From Gemmatimonadota bacterium (lineage in GTDB: Bacteria; Gemmatimonadota; Gemmatimonadetes; Gemmatimonadales; GWC2-71-9): a DNA stretch of 19,172 nt. Positions 5,890 through 11,226 of the stretch are shown here, one piece after another (positions within the stretch are counted from its first letter, which is position 1; each line of letters starts with the position of its first letter). The position numbers and the translations under genes were made by a program. The stretch covers positions 1 through 19,172 of the forward strand of contig QHTS01000285.1 of the NCBI GenBank assembly GCA_003220905.1, read 5' to 3'. The notes under the pieces were generated by a model. The model was not told where the DNA came from, did not search any database, and saw only the letters and a program-made list of their open reading frames with translations.

Positions 5890-6564
5890 TCAGCGACCGA
5901 GCGGGCGCCGGCCCGCGGCCACGCCGCGCAGCGCCGCCAGATCGCGCACGTCCACGGCTCCCCGCTTCGACGCCGTCAGGCCAGCCCGAGCGAGCCGGCG
6001 GAGCTGCCGGTTCGTGGTCTGGCGACTCAGGCTGGCGAACGCGGCGATGAGGTCTTGGCCGACTTCGAGCCGCGCGCCGGGCGCCGAGCCCGGGGCGGCG
6101 GAAAGCCGCTCGAGTAACAACAGGAGGGTATGCGCCACACGGCGCAGGGGATCGCGCAGCGCGAGCATCGCGAGGCGGTCCAGGGGCGCGCTGGACCCGT
6201 ACGTGTCCGAGGAGGCGAGCGAGCGGGCGAGAGGCGGATGCGCGGCGACCAGCCGCTCGAACACGTCGGTGGGCAGCTCCAACGTGGTCGTCCGGACGAG
6301 CGCGGTGGCGTACGGGCTCTCCAAGGCCGGCGTAGGGTCCCACAGCCAGGGGGGGAGCAGACGACCGGGGCCGAAGACCTCGAGGAGCGCGGGCGTCAAC
6401 CGCCCGGCGGCCACGCGAAGCCCGATCGCGCCGTCGCGGATGTAGATGTGGAGCCGCTTCAGTCGCTCGGGGGTGTCCCCCCCCAGCCGCTCACCCGGCA
6501 CGTACTGGCGTGTCTCGACATCGGGCAGCTTGACGATTTCGCTCGCAACCAGCTCCAACCCCAT
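5890..6564 (-). CDS. Crp/Fnr-family transcription regulator with degenerate ligand pocket
   Basis: The product has 224 residues from the minus-strand ATG at 6564, with AGGA four bases upstream. The N-terminal part (about 15-125) has the beta-roll rhythm of a cNMP-binding domain (LKRLHIYIRDGAIGLRVAAG, VFGPGRLLPPW). However, the phosphate-binding cassette G-E-L...R-x-A is not present, so cyclic nucleotide binding is doubtful. No Fnr-type cysteine cluster is seen. The C-terminal region (about 145-220) is a winged helix, with DLIAAFASLSRQTTNRQLRRLARAG as the helix-turn-helix. Aligned to E. coli CRP, the recognition helix keeps Arg180 and Arg185 but has Gln in place of Glu181. This fits recognition of a TGTGA-like half site, and one lies 59 bp beyond its stop, in the promoter of RRGAWY copy 2. 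Confidence 0.85.
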   Translation of the reverse strand: MGLELVASEIVKLPDVETRQYVPGERLGGDTPERLKRLHIYIRDGAIGLRVAAGRLTPALLEVFGPGRLLPPWLWDPTPALESPYATALVRTTTLELPTDVFERLVAAHPPLARSLASSDTYGSSAPLDRLAMLALRDPLRRVAHTLLLLLERLSAAPGSAPGARLEVGQDLIAAFASLSRQTTNRQLRRLARAGLTASKRGAVDVRDLAALRGVAAGRRPLGR

Positions 6565-6582
6565 AAGTCCTGACCACAGAAT

Positions 6583-6605
6583 CCGTTGCGGCCAAACCCT
6601 GTCAA
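6583..6605 (-). promoter_or_regulatory. Possible promoter of the Crp/Fnr-type gene
   Basis: On the minus strand a perfect TTGACA (6605-6600) lies about 36 bp upstream of the ATG at 6564. The best -10 candidate at 17-18 nt spacing (ATTCTG or TTCTGT) is weak. The call rests mainly on the -35 box and its distance from the start. Confidence 0.35.
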
Positions 6606-6770
6606 GATTGGGGCCGCGCGGCGGCCTCCGTTCCTGTGCGGGACCAGAGCGCGAACGCGCCGGTTGTTTGTCGTTGAGACGACACACCAGTGGACGGCCA
6701 ACGACGTCGCGTGGGCGCGGCTGGCACTGCGCGAGTGTTGCGGTGACGACACGGGGTGTGGCTGTGCATC

Positions 6771-6799
6771 TTGTGCAGTTCGGTGCCGGTCCACATTAT
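6771..6799 (+). promoter_or_regulatory. Possible promoter of the orphan gene pair
   Basis: TTGTGC (6771-6776) and CATTAT (6794-6799) are 17 nt apart, 46 bp before the GTG at 6846. This is the only reasonable sigma-70-like pair in the 281-nt gap between the divergent regulator gene and this one; nothing else was recognised in the gap. Confidence 0.35.
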
Positions 6800-6845
6800 C
6801 ACGGACCTGGAGTGGCGCGTTCCGCGCCGGGCAGGAGCAACGACG

Positions 6846-7157
6846 GTGGTCAGCGCAAGCAGAGCCGCAATGCCACACGACGCGTCCGAGGAGTTCCGGC
6901 GCTGCCTCCGAGAGCGTGTGCGGTTGGTCCGGGAGCTCGCGGGGCTGCGAGCCGGCTTCGCGACCGTCGCCGAGCACTACGAGCGAGTCCTCCGCAGTCT
7001 GCAGGCGCTCGGCGTCGAGCTCGGGATCAGCCCCATGGACATCGGTCGTCCGACGGACCCCGATTGGGGTCCGGCGACACTGCTGGTGTATGGCGACGAA
7101 CGCTTCCTCAAGCACGAGCAGTCGGTGATCGATCAGCTGTTGCACCAGCTGCCGTGA
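6846..7157 (+). CDS. Small orphan protein, first gene of a two-gene unit
   Basis: The product has 103 residues from the GTG at 6846, chosen because GGAG lies eight bases upstream; an ATG at 6870 is the alternative. Residues about 10-55 are charged and helical (EEFRRCLRERVRLVRELAGLRAGF, then EHYERVLRSLQAL), possibly a two-helix hairpin or coiled coil. The second half holds GPATLLVYGDERFLKHEQ. No signal peptide, membrane segment or known motif is seen. Its TGA overlaps a GTG (7154-7156) in the reading frame of the next gene, so the two are probably co-translated. The function is unknown. It sits between the divergent Crp/Fnr-type regulator and RRGAWY copy 3, and its base composition matches the surroundings. 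Confidence 0.65.
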   Translation: MVSASRAAMPHDASEEFRRCLRERVRLVRELAGLRAGFATVAEHYERVLRSLQALGVELGISPMDIGRPTDPDWGPATLLVYGDERFLKHEQSVIDQLLHQLP

Positions 7158-7174
7158 CGGGCCCGAAGGCACCC

Positions 7175-7480
7175 ATGAAGGCCGATCACGCGAACGGACT
7201 GGTCGAACGAGTCCAGGCTGGCCTCGCCGGGCGTGAGCATCTGCTGGGCCGAGACTTTGACTGTCACGCTGCTGCCCGGCGGATAGCGGATCGCTATCTG
7301 AATGCTGCCGACGGCGTGTCCGGGTTTTGGATCGCGCGCCCCCGCTGGACCGACGGGGGGCGCCCGACACGAGCGATATTCGAAGTGTTGCGCTCCGATG
7401 GGCGCGTGGGCGTGTGGGACGCGTTGACGCTCCGGGAAGGCGAGGAGATTGCCCACGTCCTCACGACCCTCTTGCCGTGA
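7175..7480 (+). CDS. Small orphan protein, second gene of a two-gene unit
   Basis: The product has 101 residues from the ATG at 7175, which has GAAGG five bases upstream. An in-frame GTG at 7154 overlapping the preceding stop would add seven residues. The sequence looks like a compact alpha/beta fold: helix (VERVQAGLAGREHLL, AARRIADRYLNAA), two beta strands around FWIARP and RAIFEVLRSDGRVGVWD, and a final helix GEEIAHVLTTLLP. No catalytic motif or known family is recognised. The last 20 bases overlap the 3' end of the convergent RRGAWY copy 3 (7461-7480), a tight packing that suggests both are real genes. Confidence 0.65.
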   Translation: MKADHANGLVERVQAGLAGREHLLGRDFDCHAAARRIADRYLNAADGVSGFWIARPRWTDGGRPTRAIFEVLRSDGRVGVWDALTLREGEEIAHVLTTLLP

Positions 7481-7871
7481 CCTCACCCGCGGCAAACTGC
7501 TCCGTCAAATAGCGCTCATCCCACGCCACAACGAAGACGCCCCGGCAGCGGGGGCACGCCAACGTTGCGGGGCTCCCCCTTAGGGGAGAGCGGGCGCGAC
7601 ACGCGGGGCAGACGGCATAGGGCGCGCCGAGCTCGGGGGGCAGCTTCGCGGCGTCGCGCGGCCGCGGGACGACCGACCAGCGGTGGGGCCGGCCGACGAG
7701 CACGTCGAGCAGGTGCCGCGGTACGGGGACCGGGCAGTGCTGCACGTCGAGGAAAATGTCCGTGGGCGTGAATCGCGTGACGCGATACCACGTGCCTCGG
7801 CGCAGTCCGCAGTCCACTTCCAAGCGTAACCGCGCCCACGCCAACCGGAGTTCTTGGAACGTTTGATCCAT
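7461..7871 (-). CDS. RRGAWY-family small zinc-ribbon protein, copy 3 of 5
   Basis: The product has 136 residues from the minus-strand ATG at 7871, with GAGGG eight bases upstream. The open frame continues through the tRNA above it, which is chance. It shows WARLR (12-16), Cys21, RRGTWY (24-29), VPRHLL, RPHRWSVVPRPRDAAKLP (61-78), YAVCPAC (85-91), a 14-residue spacer, CPRC (106-109) and FVVAWDERYL (113-122), followed by a 14-residue tail absent from the other copies. The zinc cysteines are 88, 91, 106 and 109. The cysteine three residues before RRG is shared with copies 4 and 5, which form the closest subgroup. The start lies 87 bases downstream of tRNA-Leu on the same strand, so co-transcription is possible. 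Confidence 0.88.
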   Translation of the reverse strand: MDQTFQELRLAWARLRLEVDCGLRRGTWYRVTRFTPTDIFLDVQHCPVPVPRHLLDVLVGRPHRWSVVPRPRDAAKLPPELGAPYAVCPACRARSPLRGSPATLACPRCRGVFVVAWDERYLTEQFAAGEVTARGS

Positions 7872-7957
7872 CGGGTCGCCCTCAAGGTGCCTCGTCCGTC
7901 GTTGCAGTGCTAGGGCGTTTTTGCGGCACCGACGGGTGCGGATGCGACAGGTACGGA

Positions 7958-8039
7958 TGCGACCGGAGGGACTCGAACCCCCACGGGTTGCCCCACAGGA
8001 TCCTAAGTCCTGCGCGTCTACCAGTTCCGCCACGGTCGC
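7958..8039 (-). tRNA. tRNA-Leu, anticodon UAG
   Basis: On the minus strand, a 7-bp acceptor stem GCGACCG/CGGTCGC closes the gene, followed by discriminator A at 7958; no CCA is encoded. The D arm contains AACTGGTAGACGC, the anticodon stem CAGGA/TCCTG encloses CTTAGGA (anticodon TAG, reading CUA), and a long variable arm GGG-GCAA-CCC marks a class II tRNA. The T arm carries GGTTCGAGTCC. The combination of long variable arm, anticodon and discriminator A identifies leucine. Confidence 0.97.
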
Positions 8040-8047
8040 TGGATACG

Positions 8048-8074
8048 ATGATACGTCGAGCATAATACGTCCAA
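8048..8074 (-). promoter_or_regulatory. Possible promoter of tRNA-Leu
   Basis: On the minus strand, TTGGAC (8074-8069) and TATCAT (8053-8048) lie 15 nt apart, with the -10 ending eight bases before the tRNA 5' end. The spacing is short, so the pair is only a candidate. The surrounding 8040-8070 segment is unusually AT-rich for this window. Confidence 0.35.
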
Positions 8075-8147
8075 CGAGGACGTGGGGCAAAGCCGTCCAG
8101 CAAAAGCTCGCAATATGCTACTACTCGGCGAGGCCTCGGGAGGTATC

Positions 8148-8534
8148 ATGCGTCACGACATGGGAACCTTGCGCGTCGACGTCGAGATCGAGAACCCCGC
8201 CCGCCCGGGTGAGAAACGCACGCTGAATGCAGTGCTCGTGGACACCGGCGCGGAGCTGTCGTGGGTTCCGAGCGCCATCCTCGAATCGCTCGGGGTTGAG
8301 CGAAACAACAAGTGGCTCTTCCGTCAGGCGGACGGGAGCGTCCTCGAGCGATGGACCGGCACGGTGGTGGTCGGTGCCGGCGGGAGACGGGTCGGGGACG
8401 AAGTCGTCTTCGGGCAGCCGGGCGACCTGGTTTTGCTCGGTTCGCGCACACTGGAGGGGCTCAACTTCCGCGTAGAACCCGTCACGAAACGGTTGGTGGA
8501 CGCCGGCCCCGCGCCCGCCGCTGCAGCGACGTAA
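8148..8534 (+). CDS. Retropepsin-like (clan AA) aspartic protease, single domain
   Basis: The product has 128 residues from the ATG at 8148, with GGGAGG four bases upstream. The catalytic motif is VLVDTGAELSWVP, with Asp32 as the nucleophile-activating residue, preceded by strands GTLRVDVEIENP. The second half carries a flap-like WTGTVVVGAGGR and the closing pattern LVLLGSRTLEGLNFRV, the hydrophobic-hydrophobic-Gly turn typical of retropepsins. A single 'DTG' half means it must dimerise to form an active site, as retroviral proteases and related bacterial proteins do. There is no signal peptide or membrane segment, so it should be cytoplasmic. It ends 29 bp from the convergent RRGAWY copy 4. 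The substrate is unknown. Confidence 0.85.
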   Translation: MRHDMGTLRVDVEIENPARPGEKRTLNAVLVDTGAELSWVPSAILESLGVERNNKWLFRQADGSVLERWTGTVVVGAGGRRVGDEVVFGQPGDLVLLGSRTLEGLNFRVEPVTKRLVDAGPAPAAAAT

Positions 8535-8563
8535 CGAGCCAAGGTCGCGACGCCTCAATCAAG

Positions 8564-8914
8564 TCAGTACGGCTCCTCCCACGCGATCGCGAACACGCCG
8601 CCGCACATCACGCACTGCAACTCCGCTGGCTGTCCCGGCAGCGCCTGGCGATGACAGCAGGCGGGACAGACCGCGTAGCGCGAGCCCCAACCCATTGGCA
8701 TGTCGACCGAGTCCCGAGGGCGGGCCACGACGGACCACTGCCGCGGCCGCAGCGGCACGATCTCCAGCGAGGCTCGCTCGAGGCGAACGGGCTGCCGGTT
8801 CACGTCGAGGATCACGTCCTCGGGCGTCACCCGAAGCACTTCATACCACGCCCCGCGACGGACGTGGCAATTCACCTCGCCACGTACGCGGGCCCACTGT
8901 GGTGCTTCGGGCAT
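8564..8914 (-). CDS. RRGAWY-family small zinc-ribbon protein, copy 4 of 5
   Basis: The product has 116 residues from the minus-strand ATG at 8914; only a weak GAG lies upstream. It shows WARVR (7-11), Cys16, RRGAWY (19-24), LERASLEI, RPRQWSVVARPRD (56-68), WGSRYAVCPAC (76-86), CVMC (101-104) and FAIAWEEPY. The zinc cysteines are 83, 86, 101 and 104, with an additional Cys87 next to the second knuckle. The C-terminal motif is degraded (AWEEPY instead of AWDERYL) and the protein ends there. It follows copy 5 on the same strand with an 82-nt gap, so the two may form one transcript; both share the Cys-x-x-RRG feature with copy 3, consistent with tandem duplication. Confidence 0.87.
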   Translation of the reverse strand: MPEAPQWARVRGEVNCHVRRGAWYEVLRVTPEDVILDVNRQPVRLERASLEIVPLRPRQWSVVARPRDSVDMPMGWGSRYAVCPACCHRQALPGQPAELQCVMCGGVFAIAWEEPY

Positions 8915-8996
8915 CGGTCGTCTCGGCCGCTCGGGTTCCTACACAATAGGTGACGCGGCGGGAAAACACGACCTCGACTGTTCGGCCAGAAACGCC

Positions 8997-9374
8997 TCAA
9001 CGCCGTTTCAAGTAGCGCTCATCCCACGCCACGGCGAATACCCCACGACAATGGGGGCACGGCAGCTCGAGCGCAAAACCGCTGATCGGCGCCCGACCCT
9101 GGCAGCTGGGGCACACCGCGTAGCGCGTGCCCCAGTCGCTCGGCAGGTTGATCGCATCGGACGGACGCGGGACGACGGTCCAGCGGGACGGCTGGGCGAA
9201 CACGGTTTTCAACAGGCGTCGCGGCACCGGGATCTGCTCATCCGTCACATCGAGCACGACCTTCTCTCGAGTCAGCCGGACGACACGGTACCAGGCACCG
9301 CGTCGCAGTGCGCAGTTGACATCGACGCGCAGACGGGCCCAGGCCCGCGGCTGGTGTTCGACGGATCGAGCCAT
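8997..9374 (-). CDS. RRGAWY-family small zinc-ribbon protein, copy 5 of 5
   Basis: The product has 125 residues from the minus-strand ATG at 9374, with GGAG eleven bases upstream. It shows WARLR (12-16), Cys21, RRGAWY (24-29), VPRRLL, QPSRWTVVPRPSDAINLP (61-78), WGTRYAVCPSC (81-91), a 14-residue spacer, CPHC (106-109) and FAVAWDERYLKRR at the end. It is the most typical member together with copies 1 and 3. There is no signal peptide, so it should be cytoplasmic. About 186 nt separate it from the rhodanese gene upstream on the same strand; no promoter was recognised in that gap. The role is unknown. Confidence 0.88.
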   Translation of the reverse strand: MARSVEHQPRAWARLRVDVNCALRRGAWYRVVRLTREKVVLDVTDEQIPVPRRLLKTVFAQPSRWTVVPRPSDAINLPSDWGTRYAVCPSCQGRAPISGFALELPCPHCRGVFAVAWDERYLKRR

Positions 9375-9560
9375 GACCGAGGTTGCTCCGGACCTCGGCA
9401 GCCATGCAAACCCCGGGCGCAGGCCGTGGCGGATCGAGGGGCGTCCGCCGGAGCGTGAACCGGGGCTTGTTGCGCCGCGCCGACGCGCTACCGATGCGAC
9501 GGGTGCTGCGAGAGAACGCTGCCGCGCCCTCGCAGCATACCCCCCTGCCCCCCGCCCCCG

Positions 9561-9998
9561 TCAGGCGTACAGCGGAGCGTCGGCCGGGGAAGACCCTTCG
9601 ACCGGCAACCCTTCCTTTCTCCAGTAGCCGATCCCGCCGATCATTTCCTTGACGCGGAAGCCGAGGGCGGCGAGCCTCGCCGCCGCTCTGGTGGAGCCGT
9701 TGCACCCGGGTCCCCAGCAGTACGCCACGATCACCTTGTCGCGGGGCAGGGACGCCGCCGTCTCGGGGCTGATGGTGCGGGTCGGCAGATTGATGGCGCC
9801 CGGGATGTGGCAGCGGGCGTAGGCGTCGGGGCTGCGGGTGTCCACCACCACGATGCCGGGATGGCCACGCTCCAGGTCCAGGTGGACGTCCGCAGGATCG
9901 GTCTCGACCGCAAGCTTCGAGAGGAAGTGCCGCTCGGCCACCGCGGGCTCGGCGGGGGGGTGCTCGAGAACGAACGAGTGGGTGGCGGCGACGCTCAC
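9561..9998 (-). CDS. Rhodanese-domain protein (sulfurtransferase-like)
   Basis: The product has 145 residues from the minus-strand GTG at 9998, with AGGAG seven bases upstream. A helical N-terminal extension (1-45) precedes one rhodanese domain: VVVDTRSPDAYARCHIPGAINLP, then VIVAYCWGPGCNGSTRAAARLAALG, then GGIGYWRKEGLPVEG. The loop cysteine in YCWGPGCNGS is the expected sulfur-carrying residue; a second cysteine four residues on makes the loop longer than the common C-x-x-G-x-R type. Such proteins pass sulfane sulfur to acceptors, here in the cytoplasm. It lies downstream of a MetR-like LysR regulator on the same strand, separated by 244 nt holding palindromes and hairpins, so sulfur-related regulation is plausible but inferred. 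Confidence 0.92.
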   Translation of the reverse strand: MSVAATHSFVLEHPPAEPAVAERHFLSKLAVETDPADVHLDLERGHPGIVVVDTRSPDAYARCHIPGAINLPTRTISPETAASLPRDKVIVAYCWGPGCNGSTRAAARLAALGFRVKEMIGGIGYWRKEGLPVEGSSPADAPLYA

Positions 9999-10054
9999 GG
10001 CTGGGCTCCTGATGGGGTTATCGCAATGTCCCCAGAGGATCCGCGCCGGGTCAA

Positions 10055-10089
10055 ATGCGCCGTTGGCGATGCCGATGCGCCTGGCGCAT
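10055..10089. promoter_or_regulatory. Paired palindromic operator candidates upstream of the rhodanese gene
   Basis: ATGCGCC-T-GGCGCAT (10075-10089) is a perfect inverted repeat. ATGCGCC-GTT-GGCGAT (10055-10070) is a related imperfect one. The two begin exactly 20 bp apart, two helical turns. The nearer one abuts a minus-strand TTGACC (-35-like, about 10056-10051) 50-60 bp before the rhodanese start. The binding protein is unknown. Confidence 0.4.
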
Positions 10090-10110
10090 ACCGTCCCCCG
10101 GTGCCAGGGG

Positions 10111-10200
10111 CGCGGCTGAAGCCGCGGCTCGGCGTGTTCCGCTGAAGCGGCAATGCAGTGCCCGTTTACGGGTAAGGGCCGAGCCGCGAGTTGACTCGCG
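10111..10200. repeat. Cluster of four tetraloop hairpins (REP-like)
   Basis: There are four perfect stems, each with a 4-nt loop: CGCGGC-TGAA-GCCGCG (10111-10126), CCGC-TGAA-GCGG (10139-10150), CCCG-TTTA-CGGG (10161-10172) and CGCGAG-TTGA-CTCGCG (10185-10200). They are spaced 10-12 nt apart. An alternative 11-bp pairing (10123-10133 with 10178-10188) would enclose the middle two and break the outer two. The cluster lies between the LysR stop and the rhodanese promoter region. The tetraloop palindromes resemble REP-type elements; a 3'-end or terminator role for the LysR transcript is also possible. Confidence 0.55.
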
Positions 10201-10242
10201 CGTTACCGGGGACAGCGCTGGAACTGTCTGTTCGTAGGCTGC

Positions 10243-11160
10243 CTATGTTCGTACCGCCCGCCGCGAGAGCAGCGTCGGCCCTGCCGCGAGGAGTCCGGCG
10301 AACTCACGCAGGTGGAGCGGCAGCGGGCTCTGCCGTAGCATCGCCGCCCGCCACCGCCGCTCCAAGCCGCGGCGCGTGAGGGGCACCGCCGTGAGCTCGC
10401 CGGTCTTGAGGTGGGGCGTCACTGCCCAGCGTGCGAGGACGGCGATCCCCGCGCCGCCTTTGACGAGCTCCAGAATCGCTTCGGTCAGCTGAACGCCTGA
10501 GACGCGACGCGGCGTGACGCCCGCGGGGCTCAAGAGCTTCGTGAAGACGTCGTTCTCGCCCGGCGGCAGCAGATACACGAACAGGTGCTGATCCGCGAAG
10601 TCGGCAGCGGTGAGGAACGGCTTGTCGCTGAGCGGATGGTCGGGGCGGAGCAACGCGACCAGCTCGTCGGTGAAGAGGGGGACGTACGCGAGCCGGTCGT
10701 CGTGATCGTCGTTCGACACGATCGCGAGGTCGATGCGGCCGTCGAGCAGCGCCGGCACGGGGTGGTGGGTCGCCTCCGCGACGATGTGCACGTCCACCTG
10801 GGGGAAGCGGCGGGCGAACCGCTGCAATACGCCCGGCAGCCAGTGATAGCACGTGTAACATTCGGTGCTCACGCGCAGGATCGCCGCGCGGCCGCCGGCG
10901 AGCCGTCGCAGCTCCTCTTCGACGTCGGTGAGCTGGGGCAACGTGCGCCGCGCCGCCACCAGCAGGCGCTCGCCCGCCGGCGTGGGCACCATACGTTTGC
11001 CCAGCCGGTGAAACAGCGGCAGCCCGAGGCTCGTCTCGAGATCGAGCAGCTGGCGCGATACGCCCGACTGCGTGAGGTGGAGCACGCGGCCGGCCTTGGT
11101 GAGCGTACCGTGCTCGGCCACGGCAGCAACGAGGCGGAGATGGCGGGTTTCGAGAATCAT
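10243..11160 (-). CDS. LysR-family regulator, MetR-like
   Basis: The product has 305 residues from the minus-strand ATG at 11160. The N-terminal winged helix (about 3-60) is typical: LRLVAAVAEHGTLTKAGRVLHLTQSGVSRQLLDLE, then LGLPLFHRLGKRMVPTPAGE. A coiled linker follows, then the substrate-binding domain (about 93-295) opening with LRVSTECYTCYHWLPGVL. The ECxxCxxWL signature is characteristic of MetR, which controls methionine and sulfur metabolism with homocysteine as effector; this is the reason for the MetR-like label. The gene is divergent from the PQQ dehydrogenase across 66 bp that contain a T-N11-A palindrome and a TATAAT on its own strand, so autoregulation together with control of the dehydrogenase is likely. 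A sulfur-linked effector is inferred, not shown. Confidence 0.92.
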   Translation of the reverse strand: MILETRHLRLVAAVAEHGTLTKAGRVLHLTQSGVSRQLLDLETSLGLPLFHRLGKRMVPTPAGERLLVAARRTLPQLTDVEEELRRLAGGRAAILRVSTECYTCYHWLPGVLQRFARRFPQVDVHIVAEATHHPVPALLDGRIDLAIVSNDDHDDRLAYVPLFTDELVALLRPDHPLSDKPFLTAADFADQHLFVYLLPPGENDVFTKLLSPAGVTPRRVSGVQLTEAILELVKGGAGIAVLARWAVTPHLKTGELTAVPLTRRGLERRWRAAMLRQSPLPLHLREFAGLLAAGPTLLSRRAVRT

Positions 11161-11177
11161 GCTTGAGGCTCGTAGTC

Positions 11178-11200
11178 ATGAGCCACGGTCATACATTATA
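11178..11200. promoter_or_regulatory. Divergent promoter region with LysR-type box
   Basis: ATGA-N7-TCAT (11178-11192) contains TGAGCCACGGTCA, a T-N11-A palindrome of the LysR type. Next to it, 11195-11200 reads TATAAT on the minus strand (-10 of the LysR gene), and 11194-11199 reads CATTAT on the plus strand (-10 candidate of the dehydrogenase). The box would lie near +1 of the regulator gene and over the -35/spacer of the dehydrogenase promoter. Confidence 0.45.
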
Positions 11201-11226
11201 CCGCGGTTCGCTCGGGGAGGTGAGGC

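Noticed and set aside
7573..7588. Perfect hairpin CTCCCC-CTTA-GGGGAG
   Set aside because: It lies inside the conserved coding region of RRGAWY copy 3 and is explained by codon choice in GC-rich DNA.
7939..7963. Direct repeat CGGATGCGAC touching the tRNA-Leu 3' end (7939-7948, 7954-7963) as an attachment site
   Set aside because: It is only 10 bp, the copies are 15 bp apart, and there is no integrase or second distant copy; a local duplication is simpler.
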